Below, in pieces: positions 20,600-31,207 of a DNA stretch of 64,000 nt (position 1 is its first letter; each line of letters begins with the position of its first letter). Position numbers and translations under genes: made by a program. The stretch is from NCBI RefSeq assembly GCF_017654505.1, contig NC_054540.1, forward strand, positions 41,914,554 to 41,978,553, read 5' to 3'. The notes below the pieces were generated by a model that did not search any database, had not been told where the DNA came from, and saw only the letters and a program-made list of their open reading frames with translations. The DNA is from Polyodon spathula. Lineage: Eukaryota; Chordata; Actinopteri; Acipenseriformes; Polyodontidae.

Positions 20600-21450
20600 G
20601 GGCAGAGGCTAGTCCAGCCCCTCTCGATGTACCGGACCTGTGGTACTCAAGCACGGACATAGTGGGTCCTTTGTTACCTTCTGACTCCAGGTATACACAT
20701 ATATTAGTAGTGGTGGATTACGCAACGCGATACCCGGAGGCAGTTCCATTGAGGTCCACAAGTGCCGCTGCAATAGCCACCAAGTTAGCGCAGATTATGG
20801 CAAGATTTTGATCGATCACGGAACCAATTTTTTGTTCAATACGTTACAGCAAGTGTACAAAATATTGAAAATACGTTCCATCAGGACATTCGTTTATCAT
20901 CCACAATCGGACGGTCTGGTGGAACACTTTAATCAGACCTTAAAGTCGATGCTGAGGCGATTCATAACACAAGAACAAAAACATTGGGCGTCACTTCTTC
21001 CCTACCTCCTTTTTGCGGTGAGAGAAGTGCCGTAGAGTTCAACGGGGTTCTCCCCCTTTGAGCTCCTGTATGGCCGGCAGCCTCGTGGAATTCTCGACCT
21101 GCTGAGAGAGAGGTGGGAGGAGCACAAAGGCTCGTCCAAAAATGTAGTGAAGTATGTGCTCCTACTACGAGATCGCCTGGATTTGGTCGGTCGTTTGGCC
21201 CAAGACAACCTCAGATTGGCTCAGCACCAACAGCAGCAGCATTACAACAAAAATGCATGGATTCAAACCTCTTGACCAGGGGACAAGGTAATGCTGCTAC
21301 TTCCCTCATCAGAATCGAAACTGTGTGCTAAATGGCAGGGGCCGTATGAGGTGATTCGGGCTATAGGGAAAGTAAAATATGAAATTAGACAGCCCGATCG
21401 CCAGAATGAACGTGAAATTTACCATGTTAATTTGTTAAAGCTCTGGCTGG
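20600..21450 (+). pseudogene. Gmr1-like integrase (placed upstream of RT)
   Basis: Core blocks: WYSSTDIVGPLLPS (first catalytic Asp), YTHILVVVDYATRYPEAVPL, then after a frameshift at about 20810 IDHGTNFLFNTL (second Asp) and YHPQSDGLVEHFNQTLKSML (catalytic Glu). A C-terminal region at 21300-21440 has WQGPYEVIRAIGKVKYEI and YHVNLLKLW. The zinc-binding HHCC N-terminal part is not clear. Position before the RT at 21650 is seen directly. At least three frame breaks are present. Confidence 0.85.
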
Positions 21451-22265
21451 CAAGAAAAGGAGGTCTTATTTATTGCCCCAGACAAATGGAGGATGATTTA
21501 GGCCCCTGTCCAGAGACCACAAGCACCAGAGCGATTTCAATGGGGGGACAATTGGTTCCGGATCAGCAAAGAGAGCTGCGGAAACTTACTGAGGAGTTCA
21601 GCGATGTTTTTTCTGATGTGCCCGGCAGGACAAACTTAGTTGAATATGACATTATCTCTCCACCAGGTGTCACAGTGCGAGAGAAACCATACCGGATCCC
21701 AGAAAGTCGACAGAATGGCGTTTGCAAAGAGGTGTGGGATATGCTCGAGCTTGGGATGATTGAGCCTTCCAGGAGCGAGTGGTGCAGTCCAATTGTCATA
21801 GTGGCTAAGAAAGATGGCACCAACCGCTTCTGCGTGGATTTCAGAAAGGTGAACGCTATTGCTAAGTTCGATGCATATCCCATGCCTTGGGTCGAAGAAC
21901 TTTTAGACAGACTGGGAAAAGATAGGTTCATTTCCACTCTGGACCTGACGAAGGGATACTGGCAAATCCCTTTAACCCGCAGCTCCAGAGAGAAAACCGC
22001 ATTTTCAACACCAGAAGGGCTGTTCCACTTTAAAACCATGCCATTTGGGCTACAAGGTACACCCGCTGCCTTTCAGAGACTGATGGACCAGGTTTTACGC
22101 CCACATCATGAATATGCAGCAGCGTATATTGATGACGTGGTGATTTACAGCTCCACCTGGCGAGAGCATTTGGTTAGGGTTGCAGCCGTTCTTCAGTCTT
22201 TAAGGTCAGCCCGGCTGACAGCTAACTTGAGGAAATGTTCGTTTGCCAAAACAGAGACTCAATAA
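21291..22265 (+). CDS. Gmr1-like integrase C-terminus fused to reverse transcriptase (324 open codons)
   Basis: A single open frame runs from the integrase tail into the RT without a stop, so the two domains belong to one polyprotein in this order. RT blocks: REKPYRIPES, VWDMLELGMIEPSRSEWCSP, RFCVDFRKVNAIAKFDAYP, STLDLTKGYWQIPL (first catalytic Asp), FKTMPFGLQGTPAAFQRLMD, and AAYIDDVVIYSS (catalytic YIDD). These are Ty3/gypsy-type. A TAA at 22263 ends the frame early, and the thumb region continues in other frames. Confidence 0.88.
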   Translation: MLLLPSSESKLCAKWQGPYEVIRAIGKVKYEIRQPDRQNEREIYHVNLLKLWLARKGGLIYCPRQMEDDLGPCPETTSTRAISMGGQLVPDQQRELRKLTEEFSDVFSDVPGRTNLVEYDIISPPGVTVREKPYRIPESRQNGVCKEVWDMLELGMIEPSRSEWCSPIVIVAKKDGTNRFCVDFRKVNAIAKFDAYPMPWVEELLDRLGKDRFISTLDLTKGYWQIPLTRSSREKTAFSTPEGLFHFKTMPFGLQGTPAAFQRLMDQVLRPHHEYAAAYIDDVVIYSSTWREHLVRVAAVLQSLRSARLTANLRKCSFAKTETQ

Positions 22266-22863
22266 TTGGGCTTTTTAATGGGGAATGGAAGGGTGAGACC
22301 TGTAGTCACCAAAATCTAGGCTTTGGTTGATGCAGCGATCCCCAAAACCAAGACTCAGGTGAGGTCACTACTGGGCTTAGCCGGTTATTACCACCGCTTT
22401 ATCCCCGCGTACGCCACAGTGTTTAACCCGTTAGTTGACCTCACCAAAAAGAGTGCACCAAATTTAATTAAGTGGTCAGCTGAGTGACAGGGGGCATTTG
22501 ATACTATTAAGCGTAGACTTTGCCAGTCCCCCACTTATTACGCCAGATTTTACCAAAAGATTTATCCTCCACACCGACGCCTCGGACATAGGTTTGGGTG
22601 CAGTCTTGTCCTAAAAAGTAGCTGGAGTAGAGCACCCGATATTGTACCTGTGCAAAGAAATGTTACCTCGGGAACGTAACTACGCCTTAGTCGAAAAAGA
22701 GTGTTTGGCTATTAAATGGGCTACTCACTCTTTACGATACTACCTGCTGGGACACTCATTTGATCTGGTCACAGACCAAGCCCCACTCATGTGGTTATGC
22801 ACAATGAAGGACAGCAATGCCCGGATAACTCGGTGGTATCTGGCATTGCAGCCCTTCATGTAA
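22266..22863 (+). pseudogene. Gmr1-like RT thumb and RNase H
   Basis: Frame pieces read LVDAAIPKTKTQVRSLLGL and YYHRFIPAYA (connection), FILHTDASDIGLGAVL (first RNase H Asp), then RNYALVEKECLAIKWATHS and FDLVTDQAPLMWL (Glu and later Asp). Stops at about 22485 and 22612 and a frameshift break it. It lies just before the 3' LTR. Confidence 0.82.
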
Positions 22864-22986
22864 CATATAGTACACCATGCAGGGAAAGTCCACCAAAATG
22901 CAGATTATTTTTCCCAGGAGGGGGGAGTAATGGGAAAGGTAGATTTAGCCGAGTGTTCCTTCGGCTCCACTCTGAACGGTGGGATA

Positions 22987-23521
22987 TGTGACAGAAATAT
23001 GAGTTCTGGTGACAAATCTTCCTCCTGACCTGTGAGGGTGCTAAAGAATGAAGAAGAAGTATCCGGGACAGGGAAGTGGGTCAGCCTGGAAAGAAGCGAG
23101 ACTCTGTTGTAAGACCGTATTGATTTGAAAGGTAGACAAGAGGCAGTTGCAAGTAATAAGGCAGCTGGAACCGTTTACCTAGATATCATGCGGGATTACA
23201 TATAGGGGCCAGGGTAACGCTGATCTTTTCCTTCGTTTGGGTTAAACGCTTGGAGAGAGAAGGACTGAGAGAGGAGCTCTCAGAGTTGATTGTGTTCATA
23301 TTTTGTATTGTTTTGTCTGTCTGTGTAACTGTCTGTTTTTGTATTCAGCATTAGACAGTTACGCACATCTCCGGAGCTATCACCAGGGTCAGCACGATCC
23401 AGAGCACCACTACACAACACACAAACCTGTGTCTGCACTGAGCACCTGCACATCTGCACACACCCGGGACTGGTGACCGCGTCTTGTGTTTTTGTTCGGG
23501 ACTGTGCCCTGTTTTCGTTTG
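22987..23521 (+). repeat. 3' LTR of the Gmr1-like element, truncated
   Basis: It starts TGTGACAG and follows the 5' LTR until GGGACTGTGCCCTGTTTTCG at about 23520, where homology stops. A purine-rich tract (GGAGGGGGGAG) lies about 60 bp upstream and is not adjacent to the LTR, which is unusual for a polypurine tract. Confidence 0.8.
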
Positions 23522-23850
23522 CACATTATTAGAGTAATGAAAGGAGTTGGCTAGTTGCTACTCATATGGTAATTATCTATATGGTTTGGCGTCATGCCAG
23601 ACACATGGTACTTTGGCGCATGTTCTGTATCTATGCAACTTCAACTTGAAATGTATAATGTACAACCTACAGTTTGTTAATGTGAATTGAATACTAAAGT
23701 ATATTCTTTTCTGTATTTTGCAGTTTCACAACATAAATGTTTTCAATATATTCGTTCAAGAAAAGTCATGCCTTGGGAGTTTTATTGAAGACTCATTTGT
23801 TAGCTATCTGTCTAGTTTTGCATGGGAACACAATGCAAGGGCAGAAAAGA
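23522..23850. other. Unannotated stretch
   Basis: AT-rich unique-looking sequence without a recognisable coding block or element end. Confidence 0.5.
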
Positions 23851-23984
23851 TATATCTATGTAGATCTATCTATCTATCTATATCTATATCTATATATATC
23901 TGTATATAGATATATATATATATACACACCCACACCCACACCCACACACACACACACCCCAACACATGCCACATATAAAACATA

Positions 23985-24050
<66 letters not shown>
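23851..24050. repeat. Compound microsatellite (TATC/TA/CA/TA)
   Basis: Runs of TATC, TA and CACACC grade into a pure (TA)n of about 70 bp ending at 24050. Confidence 0.95.
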
Positions 24051-24054
<4 letters not shown>

Positions 24055-24272
24055 TTGAATTATTGTCTGTTTGGCACCCCATACTATCTACCGCTTTTTA
24101 TACAAAAGTATTGCAAAGCACTATAGAGTACATAACAGAAAAAAGAACAAACACAATATATTTGTATAGCATGTCACACATACAACTGCCACAATCAACC
24201 CATTTAAATAGCATATTTAATTAACAGTATACACATAATAATATAAAAGCAGCAATTTTAAAGTTACATTAA

Positions 24273-24650
24273 CCCTTTGCGGACCAAGTCCAGTCCGATG
24301 TCACCCAGTCTGATGTCACATAGCCACTGCACCACATAAATAAGATGGACACAAACAAAGAAGACAGCTGCTTCTGCATCCAGCACTCAAAGAAAATCAC
24401 AGACATTTGCAGAGATTTTTTTGGCTGTTATAGTAATAAAATAATTACTTGGATCGAATTATTGAGGAGTTTGCTGATAAAATGAATGATCAGGAGAGGA
24501 TTTATCAGTATGCATGACTAAAAATACAGCGAACAAGGGGTGGGGCTTGGCTGGAGATGCAGTACTGATGTCCTTTTGCTATGCAGTGCCTTTTAAACAT
24601 GTTTTACTCTGGAAAAAATATTTTAAACAGTGCATGTAAAATAAATTAAT
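24273..24650 (-). mobile_element. piggyBac-type MITE, truncated
   Basis: It begins CCCTTTGCGGACC after TTAA (24269-24272). Its interior from 24340 to 24650 is the reverse complement of the intact copy at 41079-41651, sharing for instance GATGGACACAAACAAAG and ATTTTAAACAG(T/C)GCATGT. The far end is lost, so only one terminal repeat is present. Confidence 0.75.
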
Positions 24651-24879
24651 CAATTCTATACCGCAAAAGGAGCGGCAGTATTCTGAACAAGTTATACGCA
24701 GGATACTACCGTTTTGGGACACCAGAAAAAAGTTCATTATAATAGACAATTCTAGGTGAAACAAAGGCATGCATTGGTCTCTTGGCATCAGATATGGAAA
24801 TAATTGCTCTATATTTGGCTATATTTCTCAATTGGTAAAAAGATACTTTAATAATTTCCTTAAAATCTCAAATGATAGA

Positions 24880-25450
24880 TCAGAATCATTGATGACCCCC
24901 ATACTTAATTTCTAGGTTAAGGTTTGATGAGACTGCAAGGGTCGGGCTCATGTAATCCACATTTGCTTTTAATTGGTTCTGTGAGCCCACTAGCATGACC
25001 TCTGTTTTATCTGAATTCAATATTAGAAAATTATGTGACGGCCAATGATTGATGTCTGTAAGGTAAGGAGAGAAATTCCTGGCTTTAGAGAAAAATATAG
25101 CTGGGTATCATCAGCATAGCAATGGAAGTTCACTCTGTGTCTGCAGATAATGTCATCTAACGGTAGCATATATAATGAAAATAACAAGGGATCTAGAATG
25201 GAGCCCTGTGGAACACCACAAACAGCTTCCAATAATGCTGATTTTACCTCCCCAGTAAAGACGAACTGAAACCGATCAGAAAGCTAAGATTTGAACCAGG
25301 AAAGGACAAGGCCAGACATTCCCACTGTGTGTCAAAGGCAACACTTAGATCTAGAAGAATTCAAATTGATGAAAAGAATGAGTCAGAGCATATCAGCACA
25401 AAAACCAGACTGAAACTTCTCAAATATACCATTAAGAGTTAAACATTTTT
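24880..25450 (-). mobile_element. L2-like LINE reverse-transcriptase fragment
   Basis: The minus strand encodes [20 protein letters not shown] and [16 protein letters not shown] (catalytic YADD). Downstream are [20 protein letters not shown] (allowing one frame change) and LKANVDYMSPTLAVSSNLN. This is the palm and thumb region of an L2-clade LINE. Both ends are missing. Confidence 0.85.
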
Positions 25451-25506
25451 GTAATTGAAATGCAACAACTGTCTAGAACCTTATCTAAGAATGAATCTCG
25501 GTTTTA

Positions 25507-25668
25507 CATCTTAACCAAAGGATGGTGCACAAGGAGGTGAAGTGACTTGCTCAGGGTCACACACAGTCAGTCAGTCACAGAGTCAGTGGCTGAGCCAAGA
25601 TTTGAACTGGGAACCTCCTGTTGTCAAGTCATTTTCTTTAACCACTGGACCACCAAGCCTCCTTTATT
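25507..25668 (-). mobile_element. tRNA-derived SINE with a MIR/CORE-like body
   Basis: On the minus strand an A-box-like GGTGGTCCAGTGGTTAAAG and a B-box-like GGTTCCCAGTTCAAATC are about 30 nt apart. They are followed by TGACCCTGAGCAAGTCACTT, the conserved body motif of MIR-like SINEs. No long tail is preserved. Confidence 0.65.
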
Positions 25669-25794
25669 GTGGGTCCATCTGCGTAAGGTAAATTAGGGCT
25701 GACCATGAAAAAAAACATGGTGTAAAGTGGTTGATTCATGATACAAATATCTGGCTACTCTTTCCGATTGTTTTACTGGATTTACCCGATTTAA

Positions 25795-25942
25795 AAACAT
25801 AAGAACATAAGAAAGTTTACAAACGAGAGGAGGCCATTCGGCCCATCTTGCTCGTTTGGTTGTTAGTAGCTTATTGATCCCAAAATCTCATCAAGCAGCT
25901 TCTTGAAGGATCCCAGGGTGTCAGCTTCAACAACATTACTGT
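25795..25942 (-). mobile_element. CR1 LINE 3' tail fragment
   Basis: Inverted copy of the CR1 3' end: CATAAGAACATAAGAAAG, the AGGAGGCCATTCGGCCCATC block and TCATCAAGCAGCTTCTTGAA. It is 5'-truncated and only about 150 bp long. Confidence 0.92.
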
Positions 25943-26073
25943 CAGCTTCAACAACAAGTAAACGCTGTTACTCATGTTTTTTTCCAATGCGAAACGCTGC
26001 ACCATAAGAGGGGGAAGCAGCCCATGTGTTTGGATGAAAGACTAAAGTAATGCTCAACTCTTTTCTGTTTCAG

Positions 26074-27500
26074 GCTGGAATTTATTGGGTGAATTGTATT
26101 GATCTTTTCTTTGCGGGATGGGCCATTCTCATTGCTGCAGTACTCAAGCGGGTTCAGAAGCATTTAAATTAGAAAGGAAGGGGGGAGAAATCAACAAAAA
26201 AACTGAAGGTTGACCACATCAAAACAAGGGCAACAACAGGTAAAATAGCCATTAAATGTATTTATCTAAATGCTAGAAGTATCAGAAATAAAATGTTACA
26301 ACTTAAAGCTACTGCACTAACACGTAACTATGATGTGATAGGTGTTATATAAACTTGGTTGTCTGAGAGTGATGGAGATGAATATAATATTAGTGTGTAT
26401 ACACTGTATATGAAATACAGAAGAGGCAGAGGGGCAGCTCTTTACATAAGAAACAGTCTAGAAGCCCAGGTGTTAAATCTGGATGAAGAAAACAACGGCG
26501 AATCAATGTGGGTCAGAATAATGGACAAAAATTCAAAGGGCATAATAATAGGAGCATGCTATAGACCGCCAGATTCAGACGGTGAGCAAAATAATCTGTT
26601 ATACAATGACATTAGAAATGTGTGTAGCAAAGGAGAAGCCATATTAATGGGGGATTTCAACTTTCCCCCATATAAAATAGGAAAATCCGGTGGACAGCAC
26701 GACGGACAAAATTGTAATGGTGGAAATGACAAATGACTGCTTCCTAACACAATTTGTCAAGGCACCGGCATGCCTTGATTTAGTCTTTTCAAATAATGAA
26801 GACAGAATGATTAAAACAGAGGTCAGAGAACCACTGGCAAACTCAGACCACAACATGGTCTCATTTTGAAGAGATTTTTAAAACCCCAAAAGTAATAACT
26901 TTTTTGAGGGTCTGGAACAAACACCTGGGATCTTTCAAGAAGCTGTTTGATGAGATTCTCGGATCAATAAGCTACTAACAACCAAACGAGCAAGATGGGC
27001 TGAATGGCCTCCTCTCAATTGTAAACTTTATGTTCTTATGGAACTCCTAGGAATCAGCAACCTCTATGGTGTCAGTCTCTTACTGTATACTGTAACTTCA
27101 CAACATACTCAAGCCACTTAGAAAGCGATGTATCACATTTATACCTCTTCTATCCAGTACAAAGTTATTCTCTGATTCTTCTGGTCTGTTTTGATCCTGC
27201 AGTTGGTGGGTTTGATTAGTTCAAATGGGTGCCATACAGTTTCATGTCTTTGAAGTCTGGCAGTGAATGAGCTCCAGGTGTCACTGCATTAGCGCTTCCT
27301 TCCTGTTGCTCTGTCATATCTGCTCAAGAAACAGGAAAGGCCCGTTTATAGCTTTGCACCAGAGTAAACCACTGTTTTTTTCACTGGTGATTTTTTCAGG
27401 TGGAAACCGATTCATTAAAGACATTGAAATGATGATTGGAAAGAAACAGCACCCCTTCTGGTGGTTTTGGAAGGCTTGTTTTCTTGCCAGGTTTGCTTTG
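26074..27500 (+). pseudogene. SLC6-family transporter gene remnant (two exons, one split by a CR1 LINE)
   Basis: Exon 1 (26074-26144 plus 27040-27068) follows a pyrimidine-rich acceptor ending TTTCTGTTTCAG. It encodes AGIYWVNCIDLFFAGWAIL, then IAAVL, and after the LINE ELLGISNLYG. Exon 2 (27400-27500, 101 bp) follows TTTTTTCAG, encodes GNRFIKDIEMMIGKKQHP and FWWFWKACFLARFAL, and ends at a GTGAGT donor. The codon split TAT G|GT GGA joins them exactly. This is the TM10-TM11 region of sodium/chloride-coupled SLC6 transporters, most like the SLC6A14 (B0,+ amino acid) type from memory of the family. No other exons were found, and 895 bp of LINE interrupts the coding sequence, so it is very likely dead. 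Confidence 0.82.
26145..27039 (+). mobile_element. CR1 LINE with internal deletion, inserted in the SLC6 exon
   Basis: It begins at the ORF1/ORF2 junction (homologous to minus-strand 800-785) and carries the endonuclease: VRIMDKNSKGIIIGACYRPP and ILMGDFNFP. It then jumps near 26900 straight to the 3' end (GTCTGGAACAAACACC to the GTTCTTATG tail), losing the whole RT. The endonuclease has stops (for example at 26352) and frameshifts. Uninterrupted SLC6 codons on both sides define its limits to within a base or two. Confidence 0.9.
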
Positions 27501-28397
27501 GTGAGTGGTGGGGTCAAGTTATTTTATACAGTTGTCTATCTTACTTTTATGAAGCACATCCCACCCTTTAGTCCACTCCCACAAGAGAAGAAAGAAGCAC
27601 AATGGTGGACATAAAGAGGGGTGGTTGTGTTTTACAGTGGGGGAGGGGGGGGGTTAAAAAAAAAAGGGGAGGAAGGTGGCTTTGGAACGTCTGGGTGTGC
27701 TGTGCTCAAGGGGGATAATATGTGGCAGGGCAGAACACTGCCTGTAAATTTGGAACAGCCACAGAGAATAAAAAGAGCGTTTGCAGCTCCATTTGGAGAC
27801 CACCAGATCTGGGAACAAATGAAAAGGCTGTGTGAATCCTGAGGAAAGGAACTGTGTGAACCTTTTTGAAGTAAATGTGTGTGACCGGTAAACAGTTTAG
27901 CTGTCCATTGGTGAACCCTGAACAAGATGGTTCACAAAAGTAAATCCTTTAATACAATTATGCTAATGCTGTTAAGAAGGGATTTTCCTGGCCCTTTATT
28001 ATTTATATTATGATTTATATGTATATTGACAGTGAAAGCTAGTATTTGTTAATGTTTTATTTTAAAAACCTCATGAGGATGCGTGACTGATCAACTACTG
28101 ATTGTTAACTAGCTGACAGTCACGCATCCTTATTTAACTCATGCAGAATGTGACTGAGGGATACCAAGATAATTGTTAGCCAGTTAACCCCTCAGTCACC
28201 ATTATAAGAAGCTGTAGCTTGGGCTACACGGGGAGTAGAGTGTCAGAGTTTGTCAGTGTCACGAGTCTAAAACACCGAAATAACAATTGCTATTGTTAAT
28301 GTTTTATTGTTTGTTTGTTTGTTTGGTCAACGTGCCCTTTTTGTTTTGTTTCTTTTGTTTGTTTAAAGATTTGGGTTTATAAACGCTGAGTGCCTGA
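27501..28397. other. Region with possible LTR-like repeat and a short inverted repeat
   Basis: A TGTGGCAGGGCAGAACACTG block at 27721 resembles the start of the gag-like element's LTR but soon diverges. An inverted repeat (AGGATGCGTGACTG at 28077, CAGTCACGCATCCT at 28118) could form a hairpin, and may be part of the terminal sequence of the DIRS-like element that follows. No SLC6 exon was found here. Confidence 0.4.
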
Positions 28398-29940
28398 GAT
28401 GGATATCGAGGAGGCCCTCCCTTCTGTGATCAACCTGAAAAAGCTCCTCAGCAGCACCCAGATGATCAGCATCTCCAACCAGACAACGGGCAGTCTGTCT
28501 CAGAGCAAGTCATTCCCACAGCCAGCATTTCTAACCAGCCCCTCCAGCCAGTGAAATTCAGGAACAGCACTCCATGATATTTAACAAAATAAAATAATTT
28601 ATGCAGCCTTTTGCCCACACACTATCTTCAGTTAGGACCAAACTGTCAGATTTGGATAAAAGGGTGTCTAATATGAAACAGGAGAAACAAAGTTCAGCGC
28701 TCTCACTAATTCCTGCAGCAAACACTATATCGGCAGCTACAGTTTCTACCGGTTCCACTCTAACCTCGGTCATTTTATCAGATCCTCCAATCTACATCCT
28801 TGCTACTGTATCTGCAACTTCAGCTCGCTGTCACTCATTATCTGTGCAGATCAGAGGTAACATAGTCAAAGGGAAGGATGTCAATCTCGTCTCACTGTTG
28901 ACAGTGACATTAGAGTTTCTGGATCACAGAGTCATGGATTGTGGAGATTTATCAGTTGCTTTAAAATCCAGAGATCCCAGAGTACAGAAAATGTAACATT
29001 GGGGGAATTTGTCCTTGCCTTCTCTATATACAGAGACGTGCTATGCTCTGTATATCCTAATCGAAGAGCTGAACTAGACTCTACAAATATTACATAGTGA
29101 AACTGTCTCAGATATGGAGAGACCACATTTTTTGATTATCACAGAGCTTTTTCAGCAAAAGCGACAGCTATTCTGGCATCCGATAACCACATAATTAACT
29201 GGGCACAACCTGATTCAGATTTATTCAATAGAATTTTTGGCGGTCTCAGAGCCAATGCATGCAGGGTCTGTGCTTCTACAGCTCACTCAACATCTGCCCA
29301 AAGGCAGCAATAGCATCATCCTCCAAATCAGCACCTGGCACCTTAGTACCTCACTACTCAAACAAAGCTTCTTCCCTAATACAACGCATGCTTCAGCCCC
29401 TCCACATCCATCCTCAAGACTAGATAAATATGGGCGCAGAATTTGATTTTCCAGAGGGAAGCAAATCTGTAATAAATTTCAATACTGGTTTCTGCTCAAA
29501 CATGCAATGTAACTTTATTCATATGCGCACTACTTGTGGGGATGCACATGCCAATACTATCCGCGCTCTAGCTCGCAAATGACTCTCTCCAATGCTCACA
29601 GTCTCCACTCCCATAAACATTCCAGCTTTATCCAAAAAACTCCATAATCACCTTGACATAATTTTCACCAGCTATTTAAATCGATGGACTAAAAAATGTT
29701 TTTTCAACCGGACTCAGTCAAATTCCGCTCTCCTCTTTTCAAAGCAAGATACTTCATTCCGGCATTCAAGAACCAGAGGTAGTTCATTCTCTCATCGAAA
29801 AAGAAGTTAAGAAAGGTTTTATAGTCGGTCCCTTTTTAGCTCCCCCCATTCCGTCTACATAATTAATCCCATCGGCATTGCCTCTCTGAAAATGTGTCCC
29901 GTCTCCTTTCCATGCTGAATGGCAAGGGGTCTCTGTCAAT
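28398..29940 (+). pseudogene. DIRS-like (tyrosine-recombinase) retroelement remnant: gag-like ORF and RT start
   Basis: Frame pieces include MDIEEALPSVINLKKLLSS, IRGNIVKGKDVNLVSLLTV, RVMDCGDLSVALKSRDPRV, LGEFVLAFSIYRDVLCSVYP and FDYHRAFSAKATAIL, a conserved string of DIRS-group ORF1 proteins. Further on come STPINIPALSKKLHNHLD and, near 29780, HSLIEKEVKKGFIVGPFLAP followed by LINPIGIA. That is the characteristic start of DIRS/Ngaro-type reverse transcriptases. Frequent stops and frameshifts. RT core, RNase H and the tyrosine recombinase are absent. Family assignment is from memory of these motifs. Confidence 0.65.
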
Positions 29941-31124
29941 CATCTCAGTGGTCCATTAGTGACATTATAGTACTGTAGTTTCATTATCATTTCACCCTGT
30001 CCTGACAGATCTCTTGATAGAAGCAGCACTACAGTACTTTCATTCGCTTAAATGACTGTCAATTATTAAGACCTGCAGACTGCGCACTTTCATTTGCCAG
30101 CTACAGCGCCTGTCATTCAATGCACCTACTTTGAAATGAGCAGGTTAAGGTGTAGGTAAGCTTTTGCTAGAGGTATGCTGTGACAGTTACTAGTTTGATT
30201 TGAAAATGGGACTCAATTAGAAAACACTTAAATGAACACGTGCACAACACCCTGACCGATGGCTGAAGCCTCCGCAGCAGGACGAAGTGGTTGTGTCTGC
30301 CTTACCTTCCAGTGACTCCGAGTCCAGCTGTGCTGAGCCTGAAGCAGGAGAGAAGGAGATCAGACTGAGTAAGTGGAAGTTAGCTCTATTCAACTATCTG
30401 TTTTGTTCTGTGCATGTTATTTTTACTCAAATACATGCTACAAAAGTCTATATAATACACTTGTATACTGCGTAGGTATATCTCTGCTGTTATTTCAATT
30501 AGAAATGTTGGTAACCAGGTTTTTTTGCATGTTGATTATGATAAAGGGGTTTTGCTAAATGAAACGTTTCTCATTGGCATAAAAAGTCTGTTTTTCTCTG
30601 CTTCAATGGAAAAATAAAGATCAAAGAAAAAAAACTGTAAATTCTTTCTAAAATAAACGCGAATATTAAATCATCGATTTGGCAAAAAAAATTTAAAAAT
30701 AAAATAAAAAATCGAACAGTAGCAAGCCTAAAAATAGCTAATACAGCATTTGTAAATAACAGAAAATGTTTTTGAAGTTCATACCATATCGGTATCAAAG
30801 TTTTTCTGTCTCCGTCTGGTTTGCTGATGGCTTTTTGCCACAGAATGTGCAGGGAGTTTTCTAGACATCAGCCCGTCAATCTTAAGGAAGTAACAGCTGG
30901 GAGAGCAACATCAAAAGAGATTTTTTTGTGAACTAGATGTATGTTATCTAATCAGTGTGGTGCAGGGTGCTGATTGTGGTGAACTAAGGAGGAACGTTTA
31001 TTCAAAAAGGTCAAAAAATTACACGAAGCAACATTGGCTTTTACTGCCAACATCAAGTAATTATTTTTCATAACCAGTAAAAGTGATTATTAGAAGAGTA
31101 AGAAATCACTTATCAGAAGAAAAA

Positions 31125-31125
<1 letters not shown>
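29941..31125. other. Largely unannotated; one exon-like open block
   Basis: A frame at about 30240-30369 encodes PDRWLKPPQQDEVVVSAL and SDSESSCAEPEAGEKEIRL and is followed by GTAAGT at 30370, a strong donor. Nothing upstream gives a sure acceptor. The rest is AT-rich without recognisable features. Confidence 0.35.

Positions 31126-31203
<78 letters not shown>
31126..31203. repeat. (AT)n microsatellite
   Basis: About 38 uninterrupted AT units. Confidence 0.97.

Positions 31204-31207
<4 letters not shown>

Larger units (their letters stand above)
18295..23521 (+). mobile_element. Gmr1-like Ty3/gypsy LTR retrotransposon (degenerate)
   Basis: The 5' LTR (18295-19016) and a truncated 3' LTR (22987-23521) match each other from TGT(A/G)ACAG onward. 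A primer-binding-like site TGGTGTCAGACCGGG starts at 19019. Between the LTRs the coding blocks run gag, CCHC knuckle, aspartic protease, integrase, reverse transcriptase, RNase H. Integrase before reverse transcriptase is the Ty1/copia order, while the RT sequence is Ty3/gypsy-like. That combination defines the Gmr1 group first described in Atlantic cod. Many stops and frameshifts break every gene. The 3' LTR lacks its last ~190 bp. Confidence 0.85.

Noticed and set aside
23737..24082. Frames in the TATC/TA microsatellite
   Set aside because: Tyr-Ile repeats are pure translations of a TA-rich simple repeat.
27721..27960. Another LTR of the gag-like family
   Set aside because: Similarity is limited to about 20 bp at the start (TGTGGCAGGGCAGAACACTG), with no matching end or target duplication.
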